The notes under the pieces: model-generated | What the model saw: only the letters and a program-made list of their open reading frames with translations | Database searches by the model: none | What the model was told of the DNA's origin: nothing | Shown: positions 55,259 to 62,859 of the stretch, piece by piece | How the letters are laid out: the number at the start of each line of letters is the position of its first letter | Numbering within the stretch: the stretch's first letter is position 1 | Program-made: the position numbers and the translations under genes | NCBI RefSeq assembly: GCF_002005165.1 | Contig: NZ_CP019699.1 | Location: 1,860,001 to 1,924,000 of the forward strand | Direction of reading: 5' to 3' | From: Novibacillus thermophilus | GTDB taxonomy: Bacteria > Bacillota > Bacilli > Thermoactinomycetales > Novibacillaceae | Length of the DNA: 64,000 nt

Positions 55259-56323
55259 TTATTGGAGGTCTTCCTTTGTGTAGTAGCCGCTGTCGATTAA
55301 CACTTCTTCGTAGTTTGAAATGTCGACGGACACAGGTTCCAGCAAATATGAAGGCACGACTTTGACGCCGTTGTCATACGTTTCCGTATCGTTCACTTCC
55401 GCTTCTTTACCTTTTAACACCGCTTCTGCCATCGTGACCGCTTTTTTTGCAAGTTCCCTTGTGTCTTTAAACACCGTTTGTGTCTGCTCGCCGGCTATGA
55501 TCGATTTAACGGACGCGAGTTCTGCGTCTTGACCGGTAATGATCGGCATGTCCTCTTTTCCGTAGCCGACCCCCTTTAACGAGGAAATGATCCCGATGCT
55601 GATCCCGTCGTAGGGGGACAAGACAGCATCCACTTTTTCAGTTGTGTAGTGGGCGCTCAACAAGTTATCCATTCGCGCTTGGGCTGTTTCACCGTCCCAG
55701 CGCAAGATGGCGATTTGGTCAAAATCTGTCTGTCCGCTTTTCACGATCAGTTGCCCGGAGTCGATGTAAGGTTTGAGGACGGACATGGCGCCGTCAAAAA
55801 AGAAGTAGGCGTTGTTATCGTCGGGAGAACCGGCAAACAGCTCAATGTTGAAAGGACCTTCTCCATCCTTTAACCCCAATTTCTCTTCGATGTACGTCCC
55901 TTGCAGAACCCCGACTTGGAAATTGTCGAACGTGGCGTAGTAAGAAACGTGGTCGCTGTTCATAATCAGCCGGTCATAGGCAATGACGTCTATGCCTTGC
56001 TCGTTAGCTTTTTGCAGTACGTCTGTAAGAGCTTCCCCGTCGATTGAAGCAATGACGAGAATGTCCACGCCTTTTGTAATCATGTTTTCAATCTGGGAGA
56101 TCTGGTTTTCGACTACGTCTTCGGCGTATTGCAAATCTGTCCTGTACCCCAGCTTTTCAAATTCTTTCGCCATGTTTTCACCGTCGCTCACCCACCGCTC
56201 TGAAGATTTCGTCGGCATGGCGATTCCGACGAACCCGGCTTCATCTTCGCCCACAGCACCTCCGCTGCAAGCGGTCAACGTGATGACGGCTGTTAAGATA
56301 AAAAGCAGGCACAACTTTTTCAT
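55259..56323 (-). CDS. chvE: Sugar-binding lipoprotein (ChvE type)
   Basis: The 354-residue protein has a lipoprotein signal (LTACSGG, cysteine near residue 19), then the binding domain [28 protein letters not shown]-like [36 protein letters not shown] and [19 protein letters not shown]. ChvE proteins bind galactose, glucose, arabinose or xylose. It is the first gene of the importer operon and is divergent from the alpha-galactosidase gene, which suggests galactose. Confidence 0.92.
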   Translation of the reverse strand: MKKLCLLFILTAVITLTACSGGAVGEDEAGFVGIAMPTKSSERWVSDGENMAKEFEKLGYRTDLQYAEDVVENQISQIENMITKGVDILVIASIDGEALTDVLQKANEQGIDVIAYDRLIMNSDHVSYYATFDNFQVGVLQGTYIEEKLGLKDGEGPFNIELFAGSPDDNNAYFFFDGAMSVLKPYIDSGQLIVKSGQTDFDQIAILRWDGETAQARMDNLLSAHYTTEKVDAVLSPYDGISIGIISSLKGVGYGKEDMPIITGQDAELASVKSIIAGEQTQTVFKDTRELAKKAVTMAEAVLKGKEAEVNDTETYDNGVKVVPSYLLEPVSVDISNYEEVLIDSGYYTKEDLQ

Positions 56324-56466
56324 ACATGATCACCCCGTACGTTTTTTAAGCTTTCTTGGTTTTTGCCCACGACACAACATTAAAAATTATGTATAGAGAT
56401 AGGAGTGATACGCTATTAGAAACTAAAAATTTAAAATATAATATTTAATTATTATTTTTTTTAGTT

Positions 56467-56511
56467 TATAATAGAGGTGCAGTATCGAGTACTCCTCACA
56501 CATACGTATTC
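56467..56511 (+). promoter_or_regulatory. Promoter and operator-like site between chvE and the alpha-galactosidase gene
   Basis: TATAAT at 56467-56472 is a good -10 towards the alpha-galactosidase gene (the -35 is weak). ACATACGTATTC at 56500-56511, just after the expected transcript start, agrees at 10 of 12 positions with the GAATACGTATTC palindrome found at the LacI-type gene. It may be the binding site that controls this divergent pair. Confidence 0.55.
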
Positions 56512-56642
56512 TACCGAGAGAGAAGTTAGAACCCTCGTTATTCAGACGACGGATATTCATGAGTGGCAAAGGAGGGATGTGAAAAAAAGATGAGTCCACG
56601 GCATGTTTTTACCATCTTTAGTTAAGAGGGAGGTCGGATACG

Positions 56643-59321
56643 ATGGGAAGAAGTCGGAGAAGAAAAGGGTGGCGATCGGGTTTCCTTTTGTTTCTTGTGA
56701 GTGTGTTTGTCCTGTGCGGGAGTATGGTTACACCGAGCTCACATGCATACGCGTTGGATGACGACTTGGCGAAAACACCGCCAATGGGGTGGAACAGCTG
56801 GAACAGGTTCGGCTGTCAAATTGACGAGCAGTTGATATTGGACACAGCCAAAGCGATGGTAGAAAGCGGTATGAAGGATGCCGGTTACGAGTACGTCAAC
56901 ATAGACGATTGCTGGATGGACGAGGAACGCGATGAAAATGGCAACTACGTGGCAGACCCGGAAAGATTTCCCCATGGAATCAAGTGGTTAGTTGATCAGA
57001 TTCACGACATGGGGTTAAAGGTCGGTATTTATTCCTCTAACGGGGCCATGACCTGCCAAGGGCTCCCGGGAGGTTACGGCCACGAGAAGGAAGATGCTCA
57101 AAAATACGCCGAATGGGGCATCGATTATTTAAAATACGATTGGTGTTATTCGCCAGAACTTCACTATTCTGCGGATATTGACAAGATTTCGGTGAACGGT
57201 GTCGATTACGAGGCAGAGGACGGTACGTTGGAAGGTGGGGCAAACGTAGCGGACTGTGCGAATTGTTCAGGAGAAAGGAAAGTAGGTAATATTGGTAACA
57301 ACAGCGGGAGCTTGACGTTTGACAACGTCAGGGTGACTAAGAGCGGACACTATGAGCTGACGATCTACTATGCGAATTTTTATTGGGAAGACGGTATTCC
57401 GAACCGATCCGTCTATGTCAGTGTCAACGGCGGCGAAGGACAAAAAGTGGAATTCGTGAACACCGGCGGGTGGGACTCAGTCAAGACTGCGACGGTTCAA
57501 GTTCAACTTGAAAGCGGTGACAATACGATCAAATTTTATAACCCCTGGACTAAACACGACAATGCCAAATATGCGTATACGAGAATGCGGGATGCCCTAG
57601 ATGAGGCTTATGCCGGGACGGGGAGGGATATCGTATTTAGCCTTTGTGAATGGGGCAGCAATGAGCCGTGGCTCTGGGCGAAAGACGTCGGACACCTTTG
57701 GAGAACGACTGGAGACATTTCCGATAACTGGGGGAGTGTATTAAACATTCTCGATCAGCAAGTCGGTCTAGAAAAGTACGCAGGCCCCGGTCACTGGAAT
57801 GACCCGGACATGTTGGAAGTCGGAAACGGCGGCATGACCAATACGGAGTACACGTCGCATTTCAGCTTGTGGAGCATTTTAGCAGCTCCGTTGCTGGCAG
57901 GAAACGACCTTCGGAATATGGATGAAGCCACAAAAGACATTTTGACCAATCAAGAGGTCATCGAAGTCAATCAAGATCCGTTAGGTGTACAAGGGAAAAA
58001 AATTCGTGACGACGGAGACCAAGAGGTTTGGGTCAAGCCGCTGCAGAACGGGGACCGCGCCGTTGTTCTTTTTAACAGAGGAAGTTCTGCGAAGACCATA
58101 CAAGTCAATGCCAACGACATCGGAATGCCGAATGCTCCTTCTTACGTCTTGAGAGATCTGTGGAAGCATACTGAAACTGTAACAGCCGGAGAGATAGTCG
58201 CTCACGTGCCGAGCCACGGCGTTGCCATGTACCGTGTCAAACCGGGAACGCCGAATGCGGCACCTCCGTTGATCACCCTATCGTTTGACAGCGATAAGTA
58301 CATTCAACCTGGTGAAACAAACGAGTTGACATCCACCATCACAAACTATGGGCGCATTGCGATACGCGACATTCACGTTCAGTTGGATGTACCAGAAGGA
58401 TGGGGGATAGAAGATTCCACCACACATTTGGAGAATCTCCCTCCTGGGAAGTCCGCTCAAATCGACTGGCTGGTGACACCTCCACGCGATGCTGAGCACG
58501 GGACTGTGACTCTAGAAGGAACAGCATCTTTTGTATACGGAGACCAGGAAGAAACCGATGTGCATACCGAAGCATCGGTTAGGATTCCTCCCCCTGTTCC
58601 CGATCACGATGCTTACTTAAGTGATATAGACTGGGTTTGGGAAACGAACGGCTGGGGTCCCGTTGAAAAGGATAGCAGTAACGGGGAACAGGCATCGTCT
58701 GACGGCAACACGATGACCATTGGCGGAGTAGAGTACGAGAAAGGACTCGGTGTACACGCGCCCTCAGAAGTAACGTACTACCTGGGAGGAAAGTTCTCTA
58801 AGTTTACCGCAGATATCGGTGTCGACGACGAAGTGGGAGACAGGGGTTCGGTTGTCTACCAAGTGTGGGCAGACGATGAAAAGGTATACGAGAGCGATGT
58901 CGTAACAGGGTCGGATGCAGCCGAAAAAGTTAATGTGGATATTTCCGGGGCGGAAGAATTGAAATTAGTTGTCACAGATGGCGGGGATGACAAAAACTAT
59001 GACCATGCCAACTGGGCTGACGCAAAAATACTAAAATATCCAAGTGCTGTAAATATGAAAGAGCTGGTTGAACAACTTGAGGCAGAAGGTGAAATCCAAG
59101 GGGATGAGGCGCCCCATTCGTTAAAGATTCATTTGAATGCGGTCACCTATTATGAGGAAAAGGAACTGGCTGACAAGGTCGTCAAACATATGGAAGGCTT
59201 TAAACAGTTGCTGGACTACCAAATGAATGCCACGTTAATATCTGAACGTGCGTACCACATCCTGAAGGCGGATGCGGATAATGTCATTCAAAAGTGGCAG
59301 TCAAGCACACTTCGCCGATGA
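56643..59321 (+). CDS. Secreted modular GH27 alpha-galactosidase
   Basis: The 892-residue enzyme has a signal peptide (about 1-38) and a GH27 barrel beginning TPPMGWNSWNRFGC. The nucleophile is D166 in YLKYDWC and the acid/base D387 in GHWNDPDM. Between them, residues about 182-309 form an inserted carbohydrate-binding module (CBM35/6-like: VDYEAEDGTLEGGANV, NNSGSLTFDNVRV, SGDNTIKFYNP). After the barrel come an NEW3-like domain (about 540-650), an NPCBM domain (about 655-800, GGVEYEKGLGVHAPSEVTYYL) and a helical tail. It removes terminal alpha-galactose from oligo- or polysaccharides outside the cell. AGGGAGG precedes the ATG. Confidence 0.93.
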   Translation: MGRSRRRKGWRSGFLLFLVSVFVLCGSMVTPSSHAYALDDDLAKTPPMGWNSWNRFGCQIDEQLILDTAKAMVESGMKDAGYEYVNIDDCWMDEERDENGNYVADPERFPHGIKWLVDQIHDMGLKVGIYSSNGAMTCQGLPGGYGHEKEDAQKYAEWGIDYLKYDWCYSPELHYSADIDKISVNGVDYEAEDGTLEGGANVADCANCSGERKVGNIGNNSGSLTFDNVRVTKSGHYELTIYYANFYWEDGIPNRSVYVSVNGGEGQKVEFVNTGGWDSVKTATVQVQLESGDNTIKFYNPWTKHDNAKYAYTRMRDALDEAYAGTGRDIVFSLCEWGSNEPWLWAKDVGHLWRTTGDISDNWGSVLNILDQQVGLEKYAGPGHWNDPDMLEVGNGGMTNTEYTSHFSLWSILAAPLLAGNDLRNMDEATKDILTNQEVIEVNQDPLGVQGKKIRDDGDQEVWVKPLQNGDRAVVLFNRGSSAKTIQVNANDIGMPNAPSYVLRDLWKHTETVTAGEIVAHVPSHGVAMYRVKPGTPNAAPPLITLSFDSDKYIQPGETNELTSTITNYGRIAIRDIHVQLDVPEGWGIEDSTTHLENLPPGKSAQIDWLVTPPRDAEHGTVTLEGTASFVYGDQEETDVHTEASVRIPPPVPDHDAYLSDIDWVWETNGWGPVEKDSSNGEQASSDGNTMTIGGVEYEKGLGVHAPSEVTYYLGGKFSKFTADIGVDDEVGDRGSVVYQVWADDEKVYESDVVTGSDAAEKVNVDISGAEELKLVVTDGGDDKNYDHANWADAKILKYPSAVNMKELVEQLEAEGEIQGDEAPHSLKIHLNAVTYYEEKELADKVVKHMEGFKQLLDYQMNATLISERAYHILKADADNVIQKWQSSTLRR

Positions 59322-59396
59322 CGTGTTAAGTTAGTGGTTGTCCCTGAAAGTTGGCCTGCTCCGCTTCTGGAGAAACGCGTGATCAAATTAATACAG

Positions 59397-59427
59397 CCCG
59401 TATCACTAAAAAAGTGATGCGGGTTTT
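59397..59427 (+). terminator. Terminator of the alpha-galactosidase gene
   Basis: CCCGTATCACT (59397-59407) pairs with AGTGATGCGGG (59413-59423) with one G-T pair, followed by TTTT. Confidence 0.9.
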
Positions 59428-59611
59428 AATTATTAAGGATATGATAATATAAAAAATAATTCGGATATCAATTGATGTAGAGGGAGGTATATCGGTAATC
59501 GTCCTGCTGTTGGCTACGTATTCACTTCTATATATGTACTGTCTGTCAACACCGGAACTACGGTGCTGGTTTTCCTATCAATAAAAAAAGTCCTGCAGGA
59601 CAAATTTTCTA

Positions 59612-59660
59612 TTGACATACGGAAAGAAAGCGTTTAAAATTTCTGTAAGAATACGTATTC
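59612..59660 (+). promoter_or_regulatory. lacI-type gene promoter with cre-like site and palindromic operator
   Basis: TTGACA (59612-59617) and TAAAAT (59635-59640) are 17 bases apart. AGAAAGCGTTTAAA (59625-59638) overlaps the -10 and fits the CcpA cre consensus TGWAANCGNTNWCA except at two positions. The perfect 12-bp palindrome GAATACGTATTC (59649-59660) lies where transcription should start. This suggests self-repression plus carbon catabolite control. Confidence 0.75.
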
Positions 59661-59678
59661 ACAGAGGTTGTCAGTTGC

Positions 59679-60677
59679 ATGGTATCTTCAAAAGATGTAG
59701 CCAAACGGGCAGGTGTCTCCCAATCAACGGTCTCCAGAGTTTTAAACAATCCGTCGAAAGTGAGTAAAACGAATGTGGAGAAAGTCGTTCGAGCGATGGA
59801 GGAGCTGAACTACCGCCCGAACTCCATCGCCAGGTCGCTCGTCAGCAAAAAAACGAAAACGATCGCCTTAATCTCCGGCCCGCTTCACAACCCTTTCTTT
59901 GTAGAGACGACGACGTCGATCGTCAACTACGCGAAAGAAAAGGGTTACAACACGACTGTCTTCTTTGAGAAAGGCGACAACATGTCGGTGTACGAGTCGG
60001 TTTTAAAGCACCAGGTGGACGGCATCATTTTATCGTCCATTTTTATGGACGACCCGATATATGCCGAACTGGAGAAACTCGATATCCCGGTGATGATGTT
60101 CAACCGCAAATGCCGCCGCGGCGGTAATTACGTCGAGGTGGACAATTTCCGGGCAGGGAAAATGGCGACGGAGCACTTGTTGAAATTGGGGCACGAACGG
60201 ATCGGCTTTATTGGCGGTCCCCTTTATACGTCGACATTTTACGGCCGTTATCAAGGGTATGTCGAGGCGTTGAAGCGTTACGGTCATGAGGCTGACCGAA
60301 CGCTGATCCGGGATACGGACACGAGTGAAAGCGGCGTTCGGGATGCAGTATTGACGTTGATGGGGAGAAAAAACAAGCCTTCGGCTATATTTGCAGCCAC
60401 AGATTCCATCGCCATTTTTGCCATCGATACATTAAAGGAACTCGGCTACGACATCCCACGTGACGTCAGTATATGCGGCATGGACAATATTAACATCGCC
60501 CGACATCGTTCATTCGAGCTGACGACAGTTGGGCAAAAGTCGGAGAAAAATCTGGGCCAATTAGGGATTGAGCATCTTTTTAGAATGATAGAATCGGGTG
60601 GAAAGGGAGAAGAACCTGTTCAAATGACACTCGAGCCCGTATTGTATGAGAGAAAAACAACAGCTGCACCAAAATAA
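59679..60677 (+). CDS. LacI/GalR-family transcriptional regulator
   Basis: The 332-residue repressor begins with the LacI helix-turn-helix SKDVAKRAGVSQSTVSRVLN, the hinge YRPNSIARSL, and a sugar-binding domain with ALISGPLHNPFF, RIGFIGGPL, SAIFAATDSIAIFAIDTL and VSICGMDN. It sits between the alpha-galactosidase gene and an uptake/oxidation operon that both carry the same palindrome, so it probably controls both. The inducer is unknown. Confidence 0.94.
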   Translation: MVSSKDVAKRAGVSQSTVSRVLNNPSKVSKTNVEKVVRAMEELNYRPNSIARSLVSKKTKTIALISGPLHNPFFVETTTSIVNYAKEKGYNTTVFFEKGDNMSVYESVLKHQVDGIILSSIFMDDPIYAELEKLDIPVMMFNRKCRRGGNYVEVDNFRAGKMATEHLLKLGHERIGFIGGPLYTSTFYGRYQGYVEALKRYGHEADRTLIRDTDTSESGVRDAVLTLMGRKNKPSAIFAATDSIAIFAIDTLKELGYDIPRDVSICGMDNINIARHRSFELTTVGQKSEKNLGQLGIEHLFRMIESGGKGEEPVQMTLEPVLYERKTTAAPK

Positions 60678-60695
60678 ATTTTTTTCTGACATATT

Positions 60696-60707
60696 GAATA
60701 CGTATTC
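60696..60707 (+). promoter_or_regulatory. Second GAATACGTATTC palindrome
   Basis: A perfect copy of the operator found at 59649 lies 19 bases after the lacI-type stop codon and 41-52 bases before the start of the next gene (GTG 60748). Two identical 12-bp palindromes either side of one regulator gene are unlikely by chance. Confidence 0.75.
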
Positions 60708-60747
60708 AGGAATAGGGAAGGAGGTGGGTGCTATAAAGGACGATCGC

Positions 60748-61236
60748 GTGAACATCCAGGTGTTTCAATACGACAGGGAACAAGAGCCGGAGAGCGCGGC
60801 TGTCTACTACCCGTACGTATTGACCACATGGGAAGTACAGTACCAAACCTTATTCAGAAAGAGGGTTGAGAACGTTTGCGTGATGACCAACAGAATCAAG
60901 GGTGGGAGCACCTTGGCCCATGATCTCCCGCCGCTGTCAAACATGGCAGTATCGGTTTCTGAAACGATGGAGGCGAAGCTCTCAACGGAAGAAGCTGTGG
61001 AAGATGCACGCGAGATGGTTCGCCGCTACTACGTGCACATCGCCCGTTCGTGGAGTGTACCGGTCATCCGTCAGAGGGGCGAACAGTCTGTTTACGTACC
61101 GTATCTCATTGTATCGAAACCCGGTCGTATTCATCAAAGGGAGCACGTCTACTTGTATGAACCTTTGTCTGCATCTTACGAGAAGATTAAAGCGTTCCCC
61201 GAGATTCACAAGTTTTACAGGGAGAAGGTGATTTAA
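60748..61236 (+). CDS. Protein of unknown function in a symporter/dehydrogenase operon
   Basis: From GTG 60748 (AAAGGA seven bases before) the 162-residue protein reads NIQVFQYDREQEPESAAVYYPY, WEVQYQTLFRKRVENVCVMTN, then VRRYYVHIARSWSVPVI and PYLIVSKPGRIHQREHVYLYEP. It is soluble, rich in Tyr, Arg and Val, and without signal or membrane segment. I do not recognise a family. The palindrome just upstream and the tight spacing to a micro-membrane gene and a symporter place it in a catabolic operon, perhaps as a sensor or enzyme for the same substrate. GTG 60724 is another possible start. Confidence 0.65.
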   Translation: MNIQVFQYDREQEPESAAVYYPYVLTTWEVQYQTLFRKRVENVCVMTNRIKGGSTLAHDLPPLSNMAVSVSETMEAKLSTEEAVEDAREMVRRYYVHIARSWSVPVIRQRGEQSVYVPYLIVSKPGRIHQREHVYLYEPLSASYEKIKAFPEIHKFYREKVI

Positions 61237-61242
61237 TTGACG

Positions 61243-61335
61243 ATGCTAGTCATCATTGCCACTTTAATTTTATCAACGTGGATCGGCATGGCCCTTGTGC
61301 TGTGGAAAACGAAACTTGTGGAAGATGAAGAGTAA
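61243..61335 (+). CDS. 30-residue symporter-associated membrane peptide
   Basis: ATG 61243 (or TTG 61237, six bases after GAAGGTG) encodes MLVIIATLILSTWIGMALVL then WKTKLVEDEE: one membrane helix and a charged tail. It lies seven bases after the unknown gene and 18 bases before the symporter frame, the same position relative to an SSS gene as the 29-residue peptide before putP. Confidence 0.7.
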   Translation: MLVIIATLILSTWIGMALVLWKTKLVEDEE

Positions 61336-61387
61336 AAGGGGGTTTAAGTGTGATGAAAAGTGAAATTGTCGTTTTTCTTGGATATTT

Positions 61388-62845
61388 ATGGTGTTATTCA
61401 TTGGGTTGATGCTTTTTCTTGGATGGGTCGGGATGAAAAGGACGAAATCGTCCGACGATTTCGCTACAGCGCGGTCGAGTTACGGACCGTTCACCATTGC
61501 CCTTGTGATTGCAGCCGGTATTTCCAGCGGATCGACATTCATGGGGATGCCCGGTCTTGCATACAGTATGGGAGCGCCTAGTTTGTGGTACCCGTTACTG
61601 TATCCCATTGCCACCGTCATCGGCATGCTGTTTGTCGCTAAAGCAATAAAAAAATACGGAGATCAATTCGGCACGCGGACCATCCCAGAATTTATTGGAG
61701 AACGGTTCAACAGCGATTTTTTGCGCATCGTTTTAACGATCATCTCTGCTTTGCTCATTTTTTACGTCGTGTCTCAATTTGTTGCAGCGGCGACGATGTT
61801 TCAGACGATGATGGGAGTGAATTACGAGCTCGGGTTACTTTTGACGGCTGTTGTGTTAGCTGTATACGTTTTTATGGGCGGTTCGCATTCAGACGTAATG
61901 ACAGATGCGATTCAAGGTTTGCTCATGCTCGTCACCGCCATTGTGGTCGTCATTTGCTTTGTAGGCAGTGTCGGTGTCGACGGAGGGTTTACTGACATGA
62001 TTGCCAAAATCAGCGAAGAAAATCCGACAGGCGGATTTGACCGGTTGTTCTTGCCCGGCGACATCACTTATGGCGCTTTTTGGATGGTGGCCCTCCTGTT
62101 TATTGCCCATTTGCCGTTCGCTGTGTTGCCGCATCTCGGCAACAAGTTTATGGCGGTCAAATCAGGGCAAAATTTAAAGAAATTGATCATGTACTGCACC
62201 ATTTTCGCCACGATTTTGCCGTTAATGTCCCTCGGCGGCATGTTAGGGGTCGCTGTTGTTGGGAGCGATGCCGATATCGTGCCAGACCAGATTATACCCG
62301 TTTTGTTCAGTGAGATATTCCCGCCTGTTGTGGCCGCTTTCTTTGCCATTGCCGTACTGTCGGCGGTTATGTCCACATCAGATGGATTGATCGTCTCACT
62401 TACGCAACTGTTGGCGAATGACTTGTACCGAAAAACGATCGTCCCGCGCTTAAACATTTCGAAAGAGAGGGCAGAGCGCAATGAACTGTTGATCAGCCGG
62501 TACAGCACGTTTGTCGTCATTGTGGTCGCTGTCATTATGGCCTGGACGCCGCCTGAATTTCTCTCTGTCTTTATGTGGATCGGGATCGGCGGCATTGTAT
62601 CGGCGACGGGGGGCCCGCTCGTCGTCGGCGCGCTGTGGAAAAGGGCGACGAAGCCCGCTGCAGTTGCTTCCCTCATTGCCGGAACTGTCACCTATTGGAC
62701 GGTTTACCTGCCGTTTGGATTCAACTATTCTAACCCGTTCGGAGCAGCCGGCATCGGCGTTCTCGTCGGCATGGCCGTGATGTACATTGTGACCGTCGCG
62801 ACGACAAAGTCACAGGCGCAAGACCAAAGGAGTCAAACAGCTTAG
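61388..62845 (+). CDS. Sodium:solute symporter (SSS family), N-terminus frameshifted
   Basis: The 485-residue frame has the SSS pattern: SGSTFMGMPGLAYSMGAPSLWYP, RTIPEFIGERFN, YVFMGGSHSDVMTDAIQG and the sodium-site helix AVLSAVMSTSDGLIVSLTQLLANDLY. The expected start, ATG 61353 with AAAGGGGG upstream, reads KSEIVVFLGY and then leaves the frame by one missing base at the T run near 61384-61388. The frame given here starts at an internal ATG without a ribosome site and lacks half of the first helix. Either the gene is damaged or a base was missed. The substrate is unknown. Confidence 0.85.
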   Translation: MVLFIGLMLFLGWVGMKRTKSSDDFATARSSYGPFTIALVIAAGISSGSTFMGMPGLAYSMGAPSLWYPLLYPIATVIGMLFVAKAIKKYGDQFGTRTIPEFIGERFNSDFLRIVLTIISALLIFYVVSQFVAAATMFQTMMGVNYELGLLLTAVVLAVYVFMGGSHSDVMTDAIQGLLMLVTAIVVVICFVGSVGVDGGFTDMIAKISEENPTGGFDRLFLPGDITYGAFWMVALLFIAHLPFAVLPHLGNKFMAVKSGQNLKKLIMYCTIFATILPLMSLGGMLGVAVVGSDADIVPDQIIPVLFSEIFPPVVAAFFAIAVLSAVMSTSDGLIVSLTQLLANDLYRKTIVPRLNISKERAERNELLISRYSTFVVIVVAVIMAWTPPEFLSVFMWIGIGGIVSATGGPLVVGALWKRATKPAAVASLIAGTVTYWTVYLPFGFNYSNPFGAAGIGVLVGMAVMYIVTVATTKSQAQDQRSQTA

Positions 62846-62859
62846 AGGAGGATGTTAGC

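Noticed and set aside
60812-60824. Further ATACGTAT-like operator (CCGTACGTATTGA)
   Set aside because: It lies inside the coding region of the unknown gene and lacks the outer bases of the palindrome.
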